Positions 53,691-63,888 are shown, counted from the stretch's first letter. The stretch: DNA of 64,000 nucleotides from Pulveribacter suum (GCF_003013695.1 NZ_CP027792.1:2190501-2254500), one strand, 5' to 3'. Translations and numbers: made by a program. The notes: a model not told the origin generated them from the sequence alone.

Positions 53691-54281
53691 ATGTCCTACT
53701 CTCTCGGCGCCCCCGCCCACAACGAACTGGTCATCAAGAAAAGCCGTTTCATTGCCTGCGTGCAGCCCGTCGATGGCCGGCCGCAGGCGCAGGCCGTGGT
53801 GGACGCACTGCGCGCCGCACACCCCGGCGCGGCGCACGTCTGCTGGGCCCTGCTGGCGGGCGGACAGTCGGCCGCAGTGGACGACGGCGAGCCCAGCGGC
53901 ACGGCCGGGCGGCCCATGCTGGAGGTGCTGCGCCACCAGCAGCTCGAAGGGGTGCTGGCGACCGTGGTGCGCTACTTCGGCGGCGTGAAGCTGGGCGCGG
54001 GCGGGCTGGTGCGCGCCTATACCGACAGCGTGGCCCAAGCCCTGCTGACGGCCGAGAAGGTGCCGCGCCAGCGCCTGATGCGCCTGTGCGCGAGCGTGCC
54101 CTACCCGCTCGAAGGCCTGCTGCGCCGCGAGATCGCCGCCGCCGGGGCGCAGCTGCTGCAGGCCCGGCACGCCGCGCAGGTCACCTTCACGCTGGCGCTG
54201 CCGGAGGACGCAGCGCCGGCCTTCAAAGCCCGAACCGATGAGCTGGCCAGCGGCCGCGTGGCGTGGCTGGCGGCGGACTGA
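53691..54281 (+). CDS. YigZ/IMPACT family protein
   Basis: A 196-residue protein. The IMPACT block is visible: KKSRFIACVQPV at the N-terminus, then DDGEPSGTAGRPMLEVLRHQ and VRYFGGVKLGAGGLVRAYT. A C-terminal DUF1949-like domain follows. YigZ proteins bind nucleic acid and may act on ribosomes or peptides; function unsettled. Divergent from ygiQ. Confidence 0.9.
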   Translation: MSYSLGAPAHNELVIKKSRFIACVQPVDGRPQAQAVVDALRAAHPGAAHVCWALLAGGQSAAVDDGEPSGTAGRPMLEVLRHQQLEGVLATVVRYFGGVKLGAGGLVRAYTDSVAQALLTAEKVPRQRLMRLCASVPYPLEGLLRREIAAAGAQLLQARHAAQVTFTLALPEDAAPAFKARTDELASGRVAWLAAD

Positions 54282-54393
54282 AATGCGCAGGCCTGCGCGG
54301 TCGCACGCCCTGCAGCGAGCCGCCGTTGGCGTGCGGGCCTACAACAGCCAGGCTCGCCTGCGCCGACACTGGCCGCCCGACCCTTGAGCCGCC

Positions 54394-55818
54394 ATGCACC
54401 CGACCCTCGACACCCTCATCATCGGCGCCGGCACGGCCGGCCTGGCCGCGCTGCGCGAGGTGCGCAAGCGCACCGACAACTTCCTCATCGTCAACGAAGG
54501 CCCCTGGGGCACGACCTGCGCGCGCGTGGGCTGCATGCCCTCGAAGATGCTGGTCGAAGCTGCCAACGCCCTGCACGCGCGCACCCGCTGGGAGGCTTTT
54601 GGCTTGCGCGACGGCCAGGATGCGCGCGCCGACCTGCCGGCGGTGCTGACGCGCCTGCGCACGCTGCGCGACGAGTTCGTCGCCGGCACCATTCGCGCCA
54701 GCGATGCGGGCGAGCGCTCAGTATCAGGCCGCGCGCGGCTGCTGGATGCGCAGCGCGTCGAGGTCAACGGCCGCACCTATAAAACCCGCAGCGTGATCGT
54801 CGCTACCGGCTCGCGCCCGGTGCTGCCGCCCGACTGGCTGGCCTTTGGCGAGCGCATCCTCACCTCCGACAACCTGTTCGAGCAGCCCACGCTGGGCCCG
54901 CGCATGGCCGTGATCGGCCTGGGCGCCATCGGCACCGAGCTGGCGCAGGCGCTGGCCCGCCTGGGCGTGGAGGTGGTGGCCTTCGTAACCCGCGAGCGGG
55001 TGGCGGGCCTGACCGACGAGTCGGTGAACGCAGCGCTGCTGGAGCAGCTCAAGGGCGAATTCGCCATCAGCGTGGGCGAGCGTGCGCAGCTGCGCGAGCT
55101 GGCCAGCGGCATCGAGGTGAGCAACGGCAGTACCACCGTGGTCGTGGACCAGGTCCTGGCCGCCATGGGCCGCACGCCCAATGTGGAATATCTGGGCCTG
55201 GACACGCTGGGCCCGGTGCTGGACAAGCACGGCCTGCCGCCGGTCGATCCCTGCACCTTGCAGGTGGGCGACACAGCCGTGTTCCTGGCTGGCGACGCGG
55301 ACCGTGACCGCGCGCTGTTGCACGAAGCCGCCGACGAGGGCCACATGGCCGGCATCAACGCCATGCTGGCCGCCCAGGGCAAGACGCTGCGGCATTTTCG
55401 CCGGCGCGTGCCGCTGGCCATCACCTTCAGCGACCCACAGGCGGCCAGCGTCGGCATGCCCTGGGCCGAGGTGCGCAAGCAGAAGCCTCTGGTGGGCGAG
55501 GTCGATTACGGCGCTCAAGGCCGCGCCCGTGTGGCGCTGCGCAATGCCGGGCTGCTGCGCATCTACGCCGCGCCGGGCACCGGCCGGCTGCTGGGCGCGC
55601 AGCTGTGCGCCCCCTCGGGCGAGCATCTGGCGCAGCTGCTGGCGCTGGCGATCGACCGCGACCTGACCGTGCAGGACCTGCTGCGCATGCCCTTCTATCA
55701 CCCGACATTGGAAGAGGGCTTGCGCACCGCGCTGCGGCAGATTGCGCGCCAGCTGGAATCCAGCAGTGATTCGGACCTCTCAGACTGCGAAAACCTGGGC
55801 GCCAGCGCGCTGGACTGA
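54394..55818 (+). CDS. Dihydrolipoyl dehydrogenase-like flavoprotein without lipoyl domain
   Basis: A 474-residue pyridine-nucleotide disulfide oxidoreductase. The FAD motif is IIGAGTAGLAALREV at 9-23; the redox disulfide is CARVGC in TTCARVGCMPSK; a second Rossmann motif GLGAIGTELAQAL follows, and the family end block MPFYHPTLEEGLRTAL carries the His/Glu pair. It lacks the lipoyl domain of the lpdA product at 22584. It may serve another 2-oxo acid complex or a separate thiol reaction. Confidence 0.85.
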   Translation: MHPTLDTLIIGAGTAGLAALREVRKRTDNFLIVNEGPWGTTCARVGCMPSKMLVEAANALHARTRWEAFGLRDGQDARADLPAVLTRLRTLRDEFVAGTIRASDAGERSVSGRARLLDAQRVEVNGRTYKTRSVIVATGSRPVLPPDWLAFGERILTSDNLFEQPTLGPRMAVIGLGAIGTELAQALARLGVEVVAFVTRERVAGLTDESVNAALLEQLKGEFAISVGERAQLRELASGIEVSNGSTTVVVDQVLAAMGRTPNVEYLGLDTLGPVLDKHGLPPVDPCTLQVGDTAVFLAGDADRDRALLHEAADEGHMAGINAMLAAQGKTLRHFRRRVPLAITFSDPQAASVGMPWAEVRKQKPLVGEVDYGAQGRARVALRNAGLLRIYAAPGTGRLLGAQLCAPSGEHLAQLLALAIDRDLTVQDLLRMPFYHPTLEEGLRTALRQIARQLESSSDSDLSDCENLGASALD

Positions 55819-55906
55819 CAGCGTCAAGCACAGCCGCTCGCCGCTGCTGCGCCATCTCCCTGCCGCAGGTACGGGCACCGGGGCGCGCTGGGCAGATTCT
55901 GGAAAG

Positions 55907-55923
55907 ATGCATATGCTATGCAT
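55907..55923 (+). promoter_or_regulatory. Perfect dyad upstream of sufB, candidate operator
   Basis: ATGCATA-TGC-TATGCAT, a perfect 7-3-7 palindrome 26 bases upstream of the sufB ATG and overlapping the best -10 candidate (CATATT). This is a plausible binding site for an unidentified regulator of the suf operon. Confidence 0.5.
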
Positions 55924-55949
55924 ATTAAAAACCAGAACTCTCCCATGCG

Positions 55950-57422
<1,473 letters not shown>

Positions 57423-57437
57423 TTACGAACAAAAAAC

Positions 57438-57483
57438 GGCTCCAGCGCTTGCCAGGCAAGCGCCAGCAGCTATCAAATTTGAA
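57438..57483. repeat. Dispersed palindromic repeat, copy 13 (best full-length copy)
   Basis: Reads CTCCAGCGCTTGCCAGGCAAG, then CGCCAGCAGCTATCAAATTTG. The inner arms GCGCTTGCC/GGCAAGCGC form a perfect stem. It lies in the 70-base gap between sufB and sufC, directly before the sufC ribosome site. Confidence 0.85.
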
Positions 57484-57492
57484 GGAACCACG

Positions 57493-58263
57493 ATGACCAC
57501 AACCTTCCCCTTGCTCCAGGTGCGCGACCTGCGCGTGCAGATCGGCGAACGCACCGTCCTGCAATCCGTCTCGCTCGACGTGCAGCCCGGCAGCCTCACC
57601 GTGCTGATGGGCGCCAACGGCAGCGGCAAAAGCACGCTGGGCATGGCGCTGGCCGGCCACCCCAGCTACCACGTCGCGGGCGGCCAGGCGCTGCTGGCTG
57701 GGCAGGATTTGCTGCCCCTGGCCGCGCACGAGCGCGCCCGCGCCGGGCTGTTCGTGTCCTTCCAGTCGCCACCGGACATCCCCGGCGTGAAGAACAACCT
57801 GTTCATCCGCACGGCGCTGAACGCCCAGCGCGAGGCGCGCGGCGAGCAGCCGCTGGACGCCTTTGACTTCCTGGCCAGCGCCAAGCAGTCGGCCAAGGCC
57901 CTGGGCCTGCCCGACGCCATGCTGGCGCGGCCCGTGAACGAGGGCTTTTCCGGCGGCGAGCGCAAGAGGAATGAATTGCTGCAGCTGTCGCTGCTCAAGC
58001 CCCGCGTCGCGCTGCTCGACGAGATCGACTCCGGCCTGGACGTGGACGGCGTGCGCGCCGTGGTAGCGCTGGTCGCGCGCCTGCGCGCCGAGGGCACGGG
58101 TTTCGTCGTCGTCTCGCACTACCTGCAGATGATCGAGCAGCTGGAGCCGGACGCCGTGCTGCGCCTGGACCGGGGCCGAATCGCCGAGGCGGGCGACGTG
58201 GAGCTGGCGCGCGCCATCGCCCGCACCGGCTTTGCCCGCCAGCGCGAAACGGTGGAGGCCTGA
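57493..58263 (+). CDS. sufC: Fe-S assembly ATPase SufC
   Basis: A 256-residue ABC ATPase of the SufBCD complex. Walker A GANGSGKST, Q loop in LFVSFQSPPD, signature FSGGERKRNEL, Walker B VALLDEIDSGLD. Follows sufB after a repeat-bearing gap. Confidence 0.97.
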   Translation: MTTTFPLLQVRDLRVQIGERTVLQSVSLDVQPGSLTVLMGANGSGKSTLGMALAGHPSYHVAGGQALLAGQDLLPLAAHERARAGLFVSFQSPPDIPGVKNNLFIRTALNAQREARGEQPLDAFDFLASAKQSAKALGLPDAMLARPVNEGFSGGERKRNELLQLSLLKPRVALLDEIDSGLDVDGVRAVVALVARLRAEGTGFVVVSHYLQMIEQLEPDAVLRLDRGRIAEAGDVELARAIARTGFARQRETVEA

Positions 58264-58267
58264 AGGC

Positions 58268-59467
58268 ATGAGCAATACCGCACAACAGGAGCAGCGCGCC
58301 GCCCGCGCGCAGCTGGACAGCCACGGCTGGATCAGCCGGCGCAGCGAAGCCTTTCGCCACCTGCCGCCGCCCGCCGCCGAGCAATGGCTGGCGGGCAGCG
58401 ATAACGCGCCCCAGGGCGCCGGCTGGACCTGGGAGGCGCCCAACGACGCCGCGCAGGTGACGGCCCAGCGCCTGAACGCCCTGCACCCCGAAGAGCGCGC
58501 GCAGCTGCTGGCCGGTCTGCCCCATCCGGGCAGCGACGAGGCAGCGCCGTTTGCCTGGGCGCACCGCGCGCTGTGCACCGAAGGCCTGCGCGTATCCGTG
58601 CGGGCCGGCGATCCCGCCGCGCTGCACCTGCACCACCAAAGCCGCAGCGCGGCCGAGGCGCCGCTGCTGGTGCTGCACCTAGAGCCGGGCGCGCAATGCG
58701 TGCTGCTGGAGACGCACGACTTCGCGCCCCAGGCCGCGCAGAACCTGCAAACGCACATCCATCTCGCACCGGGCGCGCGCCTCACGCATTTGCGCGTGGC
58801 GGGTGCCGGCGCGCAGCAGCGCATCGCCCACCACCTGCATGCCACGCTGGCCGAAGGGGCGCGCTACGCCCAGGCCACGGTGGCGACTGCGGCGGGCTAC
58901 CACCTGCAGCGCAGCACGCTCGCCCTGCAAGGCGCGGGTGCGCAGTCGCATGTGGCCCAACTGCTGCTGGCCGGCGGCCCGGCCCGCCAAGTGGACCAGC
59001 AGGCCTACACCCGCATGGACGCACCGCACACGGCCAGCACCGTGGAAACATTGGCCCTGGCGCAACACGGCGCGCACGCCGTGGCCAACGCCCACACGCG
59101 CATCGCCCCCGGCGCCGACGAAGCCAGCGTGCGCCAGCGCCTCACCGGCGTACCCCTGGCCGGCAACCCGCGCCTGGTGCTGCGCCCGCACCTGGAGATC
59201 CTGCACGACAACGTGCAAGCCGCCCACGGCGCCACCTGGGGCGCGCTGCCCGAGGACGCCCTGTTCTACGCCCGCCAGCGCGGCCTGGATGAGGCCAGCG
59301 CCCGCGCGCTGATCATCGAAGGCATGGCACGCGCGCTGCTCGGCCGTGCGCTGGAAGGCGACGCGGCCGGCAGCGACCTGCTTGCGCGCTGGCTGGACAC
59401 GGGCTGGCTGGCGAGCACCATCGCCGCCCACCTGCAAGCTCCTGACGGGGAGGAACGCCATGGGTAA
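58268..59467 (+). CDS. sufD: Fe-S assembly protein SufD
   Basis: A 399-residue SufD subunit that pairs with SufB. Conserved C-terminal region: RPHLEILHDNVQAAHGATWG, with the functional His in AAHGATWG, then a GLDEASARALIIEGMA end. The N-terminal half is divergent, as is normal for SufD. It starts 4 bases after sufC and overlaps sufS. Confidence 0.9.
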   Translation: MSNTAQQEQRAARAQLDSHGWISRRSEAFRHLPPPAAEQWLAGSDNAPQGAGWTWEAPNDAAQVTAQRLNALHPEERAQLLAGLPHPGSDEAAPFAWAHRALCTEGLRVSVRAGDPAALHLHHQSRSAAEAPLLVLHLEPGAQCVLLETHDFAPQAAQNLQTHIHLAPGARLTHLRVAGAGAQQRIAHHLHATLAEGARYAQATVATAAGYHLQRSTLALQGAGAQSHVAQLLLAGGPARQVDQQAYTRMDAPHTASTVETLALAQHGAHAVANAHTRIAPGADEASVRQRLTGVPLAGNPRLVLRPHLEILHDNVQAAHGATWGALPEDALFYARQRGLDEASARALIIEGMARALLGRALEGDAAGSDLLARWLDTGWLASTIAAHLQAPDGEERHG

Positions 59468-60725
59468 GCCCCACCCGCTGCTGCATGACTCGGCCCTGCC
59501 CTTGCAGGCCCTGGGTGCCGAGTTCCCGATACTGGCCCAGGCCATCAACGGCCAGCCGCTGGCCTACCTGGACAACGCCGCCACCACGCAGATGCCGCGC
59601 CAGGTGATGGCGGCCATGCGCGACTTCGAGGAGAAGGAGCGCGCCAACATTCACCGCGGCGTGCACACGCTGAGCCAGCGCGCCACCGACGCCTTCGAGG
59701 CCGCGCGCGCCACGCTCAAGGGCTTCATCGGCGCGGATAAAGCGCACGAGCTGGTCTTCACCAGCGGAACGACCGAGGCGCTGAACCTCGTCGCCCAGGG
59801 CCTGTGGGCCGGCGGGCCGGGCAAAGCCTGGCTGCGCCCGGGCGATCGCATCATCGCCAGCGGTCTGGAGCACCACGCCAACCTGGTGCCCTGGCAGCAC
59901 GCCGCGCGCATGAGCGGGGCCGAACTGGTCATCCTGCGCCCCGACGCCGAGGGCCGCCTGCACCTGAAGGACCTGGAGGCGCTGCTGACGCCCGCCACCC
60001 GCGTCCTGGCCCTGACGGCCGGCGCCAACGCCACGGGCGAGCGCCCGCCATATGAGGCCCTGCTGGCGCTGGCTGCCCGCGCCGGCGCCCTCACGGTGCT
60101 GGACGCCGCGCAGGCCGCCAGCCACGCGGTGCCGCATCTCTCGCAGATCGAGTGCGACTTCATGGCTTTCTCGGGCCACAAGATGTACGGCCCCATGGGC
60201 ATTGGCGCGCTGGCCGGCCGGCGGGCGGCGCTGGAGCGGCTCTACCCCCTGCGTCTGGGCGGGGACATGGTGGACTGGGTCAGCTACGAGGCCGCAGGCT
60301 TCGCACCGCTGCCCGCCCGCCTGGAGGGCGGCACGCCCCACGTGGCCGGTGCCGTCGGCATGGCGGCGGCCGCGCAATTCATCGACCAGACGGGCCGCGA
60401 AGCCATCGACGCGCACGTGCATGCCCTGCGCGCGCAGGCAGTGGCGGGCCTGTCGCAGATCGAGGGCATCACGGTGCTGGCGCCGCATGCCACGCAGTCG
60501 GCGCTGGTGTCCTTCGTGGCGGGCGGCGTGCATCCGCACGACATCGGCACGCTGCTGGACGAGCGCGGCATCGCCGTGCGCACCGGCCACCACTGCGCCC
60601 AGCCGCTGCTGGAGCACCTGGGCCTGGGGCCCACCACCCGCGCATCGTTTGCCCTGTACAACACCCCCGAAGAGGTGGACCGCATGGTCGCCGCCGTGGC
60701 CCGCGCCCTGGAGATGCTGCGATGA
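59460..60725 (+). CDS. sufS: Cysteine desulfurase SufS (group II)
   Basis: A 421-residue PLP desulfurase. The N-terminus has YLDNAATTQMP; the PLP-Lys is in FSGHKMYGPMGIGAL; and the catalytic Cys is in VRTGHHCAQP, the group II pattern. It overlaps sufD by 8 bases and is followed by sufU at ATGA overlap, so translation is coupled. Confidence 0.95.
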   Translation: MGKPHPLLHDSALPLQALGAEFPILAQAINGQPLAYLDNAATTQMPRQVMAAMRDFEEKERANIHRGVHTLSQRATDAFEAARATLKGFIGADKAHELVFTSGTTEALNLVAQGLWAGGPGKAWLRPGDRIIASGLEHHANLVPWQHAARMSGAELVILRPDAEGRLHLKDLEALLTPATRVLALTAGANATGERPPYEALLALAARAGALTVLDAAQAASHAVPHLSQIECDFMAFSGHKMYGPMGIGALAGRRAALERLYPLRLGGDMVDWVSYEAAGFAPLPARLEGGTPHVAGAVGMAAAAQFIDQTGREAIDAHVHALRAQAVAGLSQIEGITVLAPHATQSALVSFVAGGVHPHDIGTLLDERGIAVRTGHHCAQPLLEHLGLGPTTRASFALYNTPEEVDRMVAAVARALEMLR

Positions 60726-61192
60726 ACCCTTCTTCTTCGTCTTTCGCCAGCGCCGAGAACGACCTGTACCAGGAGGTGGTGCTGGAGCACAAGCGCGCAC
60801 CGCGCAACTACGGGCCCCTGCCCCACCCCACGCACCAGGCCGAGGGCACCAACCCGTCGTGCGGCGACCGCGTGGCGGTGCAGCTGCAACTGGCGGGCGA
60901 GCGGGTGGAGGACATCCGCTTCACCGGCCAGGGCTGCGCCATCTGCATGGCTTCGACCTCGATGATGACCGAGGCCGTCAAGGGGCGGGACATCGCTGCC
61001 GCGCAGGCGCTGCAACAGCACTTTCGCGCCGTGCTGACGGGCGAGGAGGAACCCGACGAGGCGCCGCTGGGCAAGCTGGTCAGCCTGGCCGGCGTGCGCC
61101 GCTACCCCAGCCGCATCAAGTGCGCGCTCTTGGGCTGGCACGCGCTGATGCACGCCATCGCCGAGCACCAGGACGGGGAGCAGCGCACATGA
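60722..61192 (+). CDS. sufU: Zn-dependent sulfurtransferase SufU
   Basis: A 156-residue SufU of the Gram-positive type, which takes sulfur from SufS. The Zn ligands are all present: Cys47, Asp49, Cys72 and Cys134 (NPSCGDRV, GQGCAICMAS, RIKCALLGWHAL). Overlaps sufS and sufT. SufU in place of SufE is unusual for a proteobacterium. Confidence 0.9.
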   Translation: MNPSSSSFASAENDLYQEVVLEHKRAPRNYGPLPHPTHQAEGTNPSCGDRVAVQLQLAGERVEDIRFTGQGCAICMASTSMMTEAVKGRDIAAAQALQQHFRAVLTGEEEPDEAPLGKLVSLAGVRRYPSRIKCALLGWHALMHAIAEHQDGEQRT

Positions 61193-61743
61193 CCTACCGC
61201 CGCCACCGCGAAGACGTGCTGGTGCGCCGCAGCGTGACCGTGGAGACCATTCCCAGCGGCATGCCCGTCGAGCTGGAGGCCGGGCAGCTGGCGCAGATCA
61301 CACAGGCACTGGGCGGCTCGTTCACGCTGCTGGTCGAAGGCCAGTTGATGCGCCTGAAGGGCCAGGACGCGGACGCCATCGGCAAGGAGCCGCCCCAGGC
61401 GATTGCCGTGCCCGAAGACCTGCATATCGACGACCTGGAGCCGCTGGTCTGGCAGACGCTGGCCACCTGCTACGACCCGGAGATCCCCGTGAACATCGTG
61501 GACCTGGGGCTGGTTTATCGCCTGGCCTTCGAGCCGCTGCCCGAGGCCGACAAGCTGCGCGTGCTGGTGGACATGACGCTCACCGCCCCCGGCTGCGGCA
61601 TGGGCGAGGCGATAGCCGACGAAGTCTGCGACAAGGTGCTGGCCCTGCCGCGCGTGGGCGAGATCACCGTGAACTTGGTGTTCGACCCGCCCTGGGACCG
61701 CTCGCGCATGTCGGAGGCCGCGCAGCTGGCGCTGGGGCTGTAG
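61189..61743 (+). CDS. sufT: SufT-like Fe-S maturation protein (DUF59/MIP18)
   Basis: A 184-residue protein. The DUF59 block lies at about 95-175 (CYDPEIPVNIVDLGLVYRL, then TAPGCGMGEAIADEV and VNLVFDPPW). SufT proteins help late Fe-S delivery. The gene overlaps sufU and ends in TAG at 61741. Right after the stop, in the same frame, is a run of seven His codons. Confidence 0.85.
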   Translation: MTYRRHREDVLVRRSVTVETIPSGMPVELEAGQLAQITQALGGSFTLLVEGQLMRLKGQDADAIGKEPPQAIAVPEDLHIDDLEPLVWQTLATCYDPEIPVNIVDLGLVYRLAFEPLPEADKLRVLVDMTLTAPGCGMGEAIADEVCDKVLALPRVGEITVNLVFDPPWDRSRMSEAAQLALGL

Positions 61744-61752
61744 CGCGCCGCG

Positions 61753-61773
61753 CACCACCACCACCACCACCAC
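61753..61773 (+). repeat. In-frame (CAC)7 tract right after the sufT stop
   Basis: Seven CAC units following TAG-CGC-GCC-GCG in the frame of sufT. If the stop were read through, SufT would gain a His-rich tail. Confidence 0.9.
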
Positions 61774-61790
61774 GACAAGCACAACGCAAA

Positions 61791-61827
61791 ACGCAAAACG
61801 GCGGGCATCAGGCCCGCCGTTTTGCGT
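61791..61827. terminator. Bidirectional terminator between the suf operon and the nnrS operon
   Basis: A 16-base perfect stem (ACGCAAAACGGCGGGC with GCCCGCCGTTTTGCGT) around a 5-base loop. AAAA and TTTT inside the stem give a tail in both directions. It separates convergent suf and nnrS-DUF2249 operons. Confidence 0.85.
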
Positions 61828-61842
61828 GAGTGCATCAAGGCA

Positions 61843-62136
61843 TCAGCCGCAGGCGCCGCCCGAGCAGCAGCCGCCGCCGGAGTCTGCCTGGCTGGCCACC
61901 TTGTCGATCTGCACGCGCCACAGCTGCGGGCCGGCCTGCAGGTAGTTCCACTGGAATTGGCCGGGCGAGCGCGCATCGAACTGGCGGTGCAGCGGCACGG
62001 GGTCATGGTCGTTGACGATGACCAGCGCCTGGCCGATCTCCAGATCGTCGAACTGGCCAAAAATCCTGGCGTGGCGCTCGTACGGGGGGATGGTGCGCAC
62101 GTCGATTTCAAACGCGGGAGTGGTGGTGGTGCTCAT
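61843..62136 (-). CDS. DUF2249 domain protein, Cys-rich tail
   Basis: A 97-residue protein with the DUF2249 block (TIPPYERHARIF, LEIGQALVIVNDHDPVPLH and QFQWNYLQAGPQLWRVQI). The C-terminus is GGGCCSGGACG, a likely metal site. DUF2249 genes occur in nitric-oxide or anaerobic regulons. It follows nnrS by 60 bases, most likely in one operon. Confidence 0.85.
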   Translation of the reverse strand: MSTTTTPAFEIDVRTIPPYERHARIFGQFDDLEIGQALVIVNDHDPVPLHRQFDARSPGQFQWNYLQAGPQLWRVQIDKVASQADSGGGCCSGGACG

Positions 62137-62196
62137 GGGTCAGCCTTTCTGTGCTGGGGAACGAGAGGGTGAAGCGGGTTGGAGGAGCGCGGTGGC

Positions 62197-63408
62197 TCAG
62201 CCGTCCTTGCCGTCCAGGCGGGTGCGGGTCAGCCAGGGCGTGTAGATGAAGAGGTAGATGGCAAAGGCCAGCGCCCACAGGCAGGCGGCGGCGTGCAGCG
62301 CCCCGGCGTACCACTGCGGCTGCACGGCCGGCACCAGCACGCGCAGCACGGTGGCCAGCATCACGAAGGCATAGGCCGCCACCTCGCCGCGCGAGGCCTG
62401 GAGCGGCCGCCCGGTGTGGCCGCGCGCCGTGCGCGTGACCATGCCGACGATCAGCCCGCCGACCACGCCCACGGCCAGCGCGTGCACGGCCAGCGACTCG
62501 GGCAGCCAGCCGGCCTGGGCGGCGGCCAGCAGGGCAAAGCCCACGGGCATCCAGGCATACGAGGCGTGCAGGATCCACAGGATGGGTCGGCGCAGCGTGA
62601 CCCAGGGCTTCCACAGCGCCAGGCGCACGGCGTGCAGGGCGGCCGCAGCCACGGCGCCCGCGGCCACCAGCAGCGTCGGCGCAGCGCAGACCCACAGCAC
62701 CAGCGCCGCGGCGGTCACGGCCAGCAGCGCCAGTTCGAACTTGCGCGGCACATTGATGACCAGGCCCGGCGTCACATTCTTGGTGAACATGGGCAGCACG
62801 CGGCCGGTGATCACGGTGATCACCATCAGCACCAGCGCCAGCTCGGCGTGCAGCGGCGCCAGCACCGGCAGCTGTACCAGGCCCAGGGCCGACAGGTGGA
62901 ACAGCCCGTTGGCCAGCGCCATCAGCACCAGCAGCGAGATGAGCGGGATGTTGCGCCTGTTCTTGGCCTGGATGAGCACCCGCAGCAGGCTCACCGCGAC
63001 GGCGGGCAGCAGCAGCATGTCCAGCGCGGCGTACACCGGGTATGGCGCGACGAACGCTGCCAGGCGGGCCGCCAGCCACAGCAGGGCCAGCGCGCCCAGC
63101 GTGGCACCCCGCGGGGTGGGCAGGCCCGTCCAGGCCTTCACGGCCGTCAGCAGGAAGCCCACGATGACGGCCGCGGCAAAGCCGAACAGCATCTCGTGCG
63201 CGTGCCACAGCATGGGCGGGATGGCCAGGTTCAGCTGCAGGTGGCCCAAGAAGACCAGCACCCACAGCGGTACCGACACGCAGGCCAGTAGGGCCGAACC
63301 CAGGTAGAACGGCCGAAAGCCCAGCCGCAGCAGGGGCAGGCCCTGCAGTGCCGGCGCCGCCGGGGCGGGTGCAGAGGAGCGTTGGGGGAAAGGCAGAGGC
63401 TGGTTCAC
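62197..63408 (-). CDS. nnrS: NnrS family heme/copper membrane protein
   Basis: A 403-residue membrane protein with about 12 hydrophobic segments. The NnrS family pattern is seen in LGFRPFYLGSALLA, WHAHEMLFGFAAAVIVGFLLTAV and VITGRVLPMFTKN. NnrS protects against nitrosative stress, and many are controlled by NsrR or NnrR. An NsrR-like operator lies upstream. The first gene of the operon with DUF2249. Confidence 0.9.
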   Translation of the reverse strand: MNQPLPFPQRSSAPAPAAPALQGLPLLRLGFRPFYLGSALLACVSVPLWVLVFLGHLQLNLAIPPMLWHAHEMLFGFAAAVIVGFLLTAVKAWTGLPTPRGATLGALALLWLAARLAAFVAPYPVYAALDMLLLPAVAVSLLRVLIQAKNRRNIPLISLLVLMALANGLFHLSALGLVQLPVLAPLHAELALVLMVITVITGRVLPMFTKNVTPGLVINVPRKFELALLAVTAAALVLWVCAAPTLLVAAGAVAAAALHAVRLALWKPWVTLRRPILWILHASYAWMPVGFALLAAAQAGWLPESLAVHALAVGVVGGLIVGMVTRTARGHTGRPLQASRGEVAAYAFVMLATVLRVLVPAVQPQWYAGALHAAACLWALAFAIYLFIYTPWLTRTRLDGKDG

Positions 63409-63448
63409 GGCAGAAAGGGGTGCTGGTGGGCGACCGAGAGAGCGAACA

Positions 63449-63472
63449 ATAAATTCATTTTAAATGAATCTT
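63449..63472 (-). promoter_or_regulatory. NsrR-like operator upstream of nnrS
   Basis: On the minus strand AAGATTCATTT then A then AAATGAATTTAT, centred on a perfect 17-base palindrome (63453-63469). It resembles the NsrR consensus AAGATGYATTT/AAATRCATCTT. Located about 45-60 bases before the nnrS ATG. Confidence 0.65.
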
Positions 63473-63511
63473 AATGGATGCACGCTGCTCCGCTCAGGGT
63501 TTGCCAGGGTT

Positions 63512-63844
63512 TCAGTGGCTGGCGCTCTTGGAAAACAGCTGGATGACCAGCACGCCGGCGACGATCCGGCCCATGCCGGCCAGGGCGGCGGCGTCCAGCT
63601 TCTGGTCGTAGAGCGCCCAGCCCACCAGCGAAATCAGCACGATGCCCAGGCCTGACCAGATGGCGTACACCACGCCCGTAGACATGGAGTTCATGACGCG
63701 AGCCATGCAGTAGAACGCCAGGCTGTAGCCCAGCACCGTGAGCACGCTGGGCCCCAGGCGCGTGAAGCCGGCGGAGGACTTGAGGGCCGAGGTGGCGACG
63801 ACTTCCGACGCGATGGAGATGCCGAGCAGGACGTAGGGGTGCAT
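63512..63844 (-). CDS. Small multidrug resistance (SMR) efflux protein
   Basis: A 110-residue four-helix membrane exporter. The essential Glu14 is in LLGISIASEVVAT, and AIWSGLGIVLISLVGWALY matches the SMR family's third and fourth helices. It exports quaternary ammonium or other cationic compounds by proton antiport. Either the EmrE or the SugE subtype is possible. Stands alone between nnrS and a repeat. Confidence 0.9.
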   Translation of the reverse strand: MHPYVLLGISIASEVVATSALKSSAGFTRLGPSVLTVLGYSLAFYCMARVMNSMSTGVVYAIWSGLGIVLISLVGWALYDQKLDAAALAGMGRIVAGVLVIQLFSKSASH

Positions 63845-63888
63845 GGTTGAAATCTCTGGTCAGGGCGCCGTGGCAAGCGCCATTTGCT

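Noticed and set aside
61741..61840. sufT as a frameshifted or misassembled gene because of the His run
   Set aside because: The DUF59 domain ends normally before the stop; the His codons lie outside the conserved domain, so I kept the stop and noted the tract separately.
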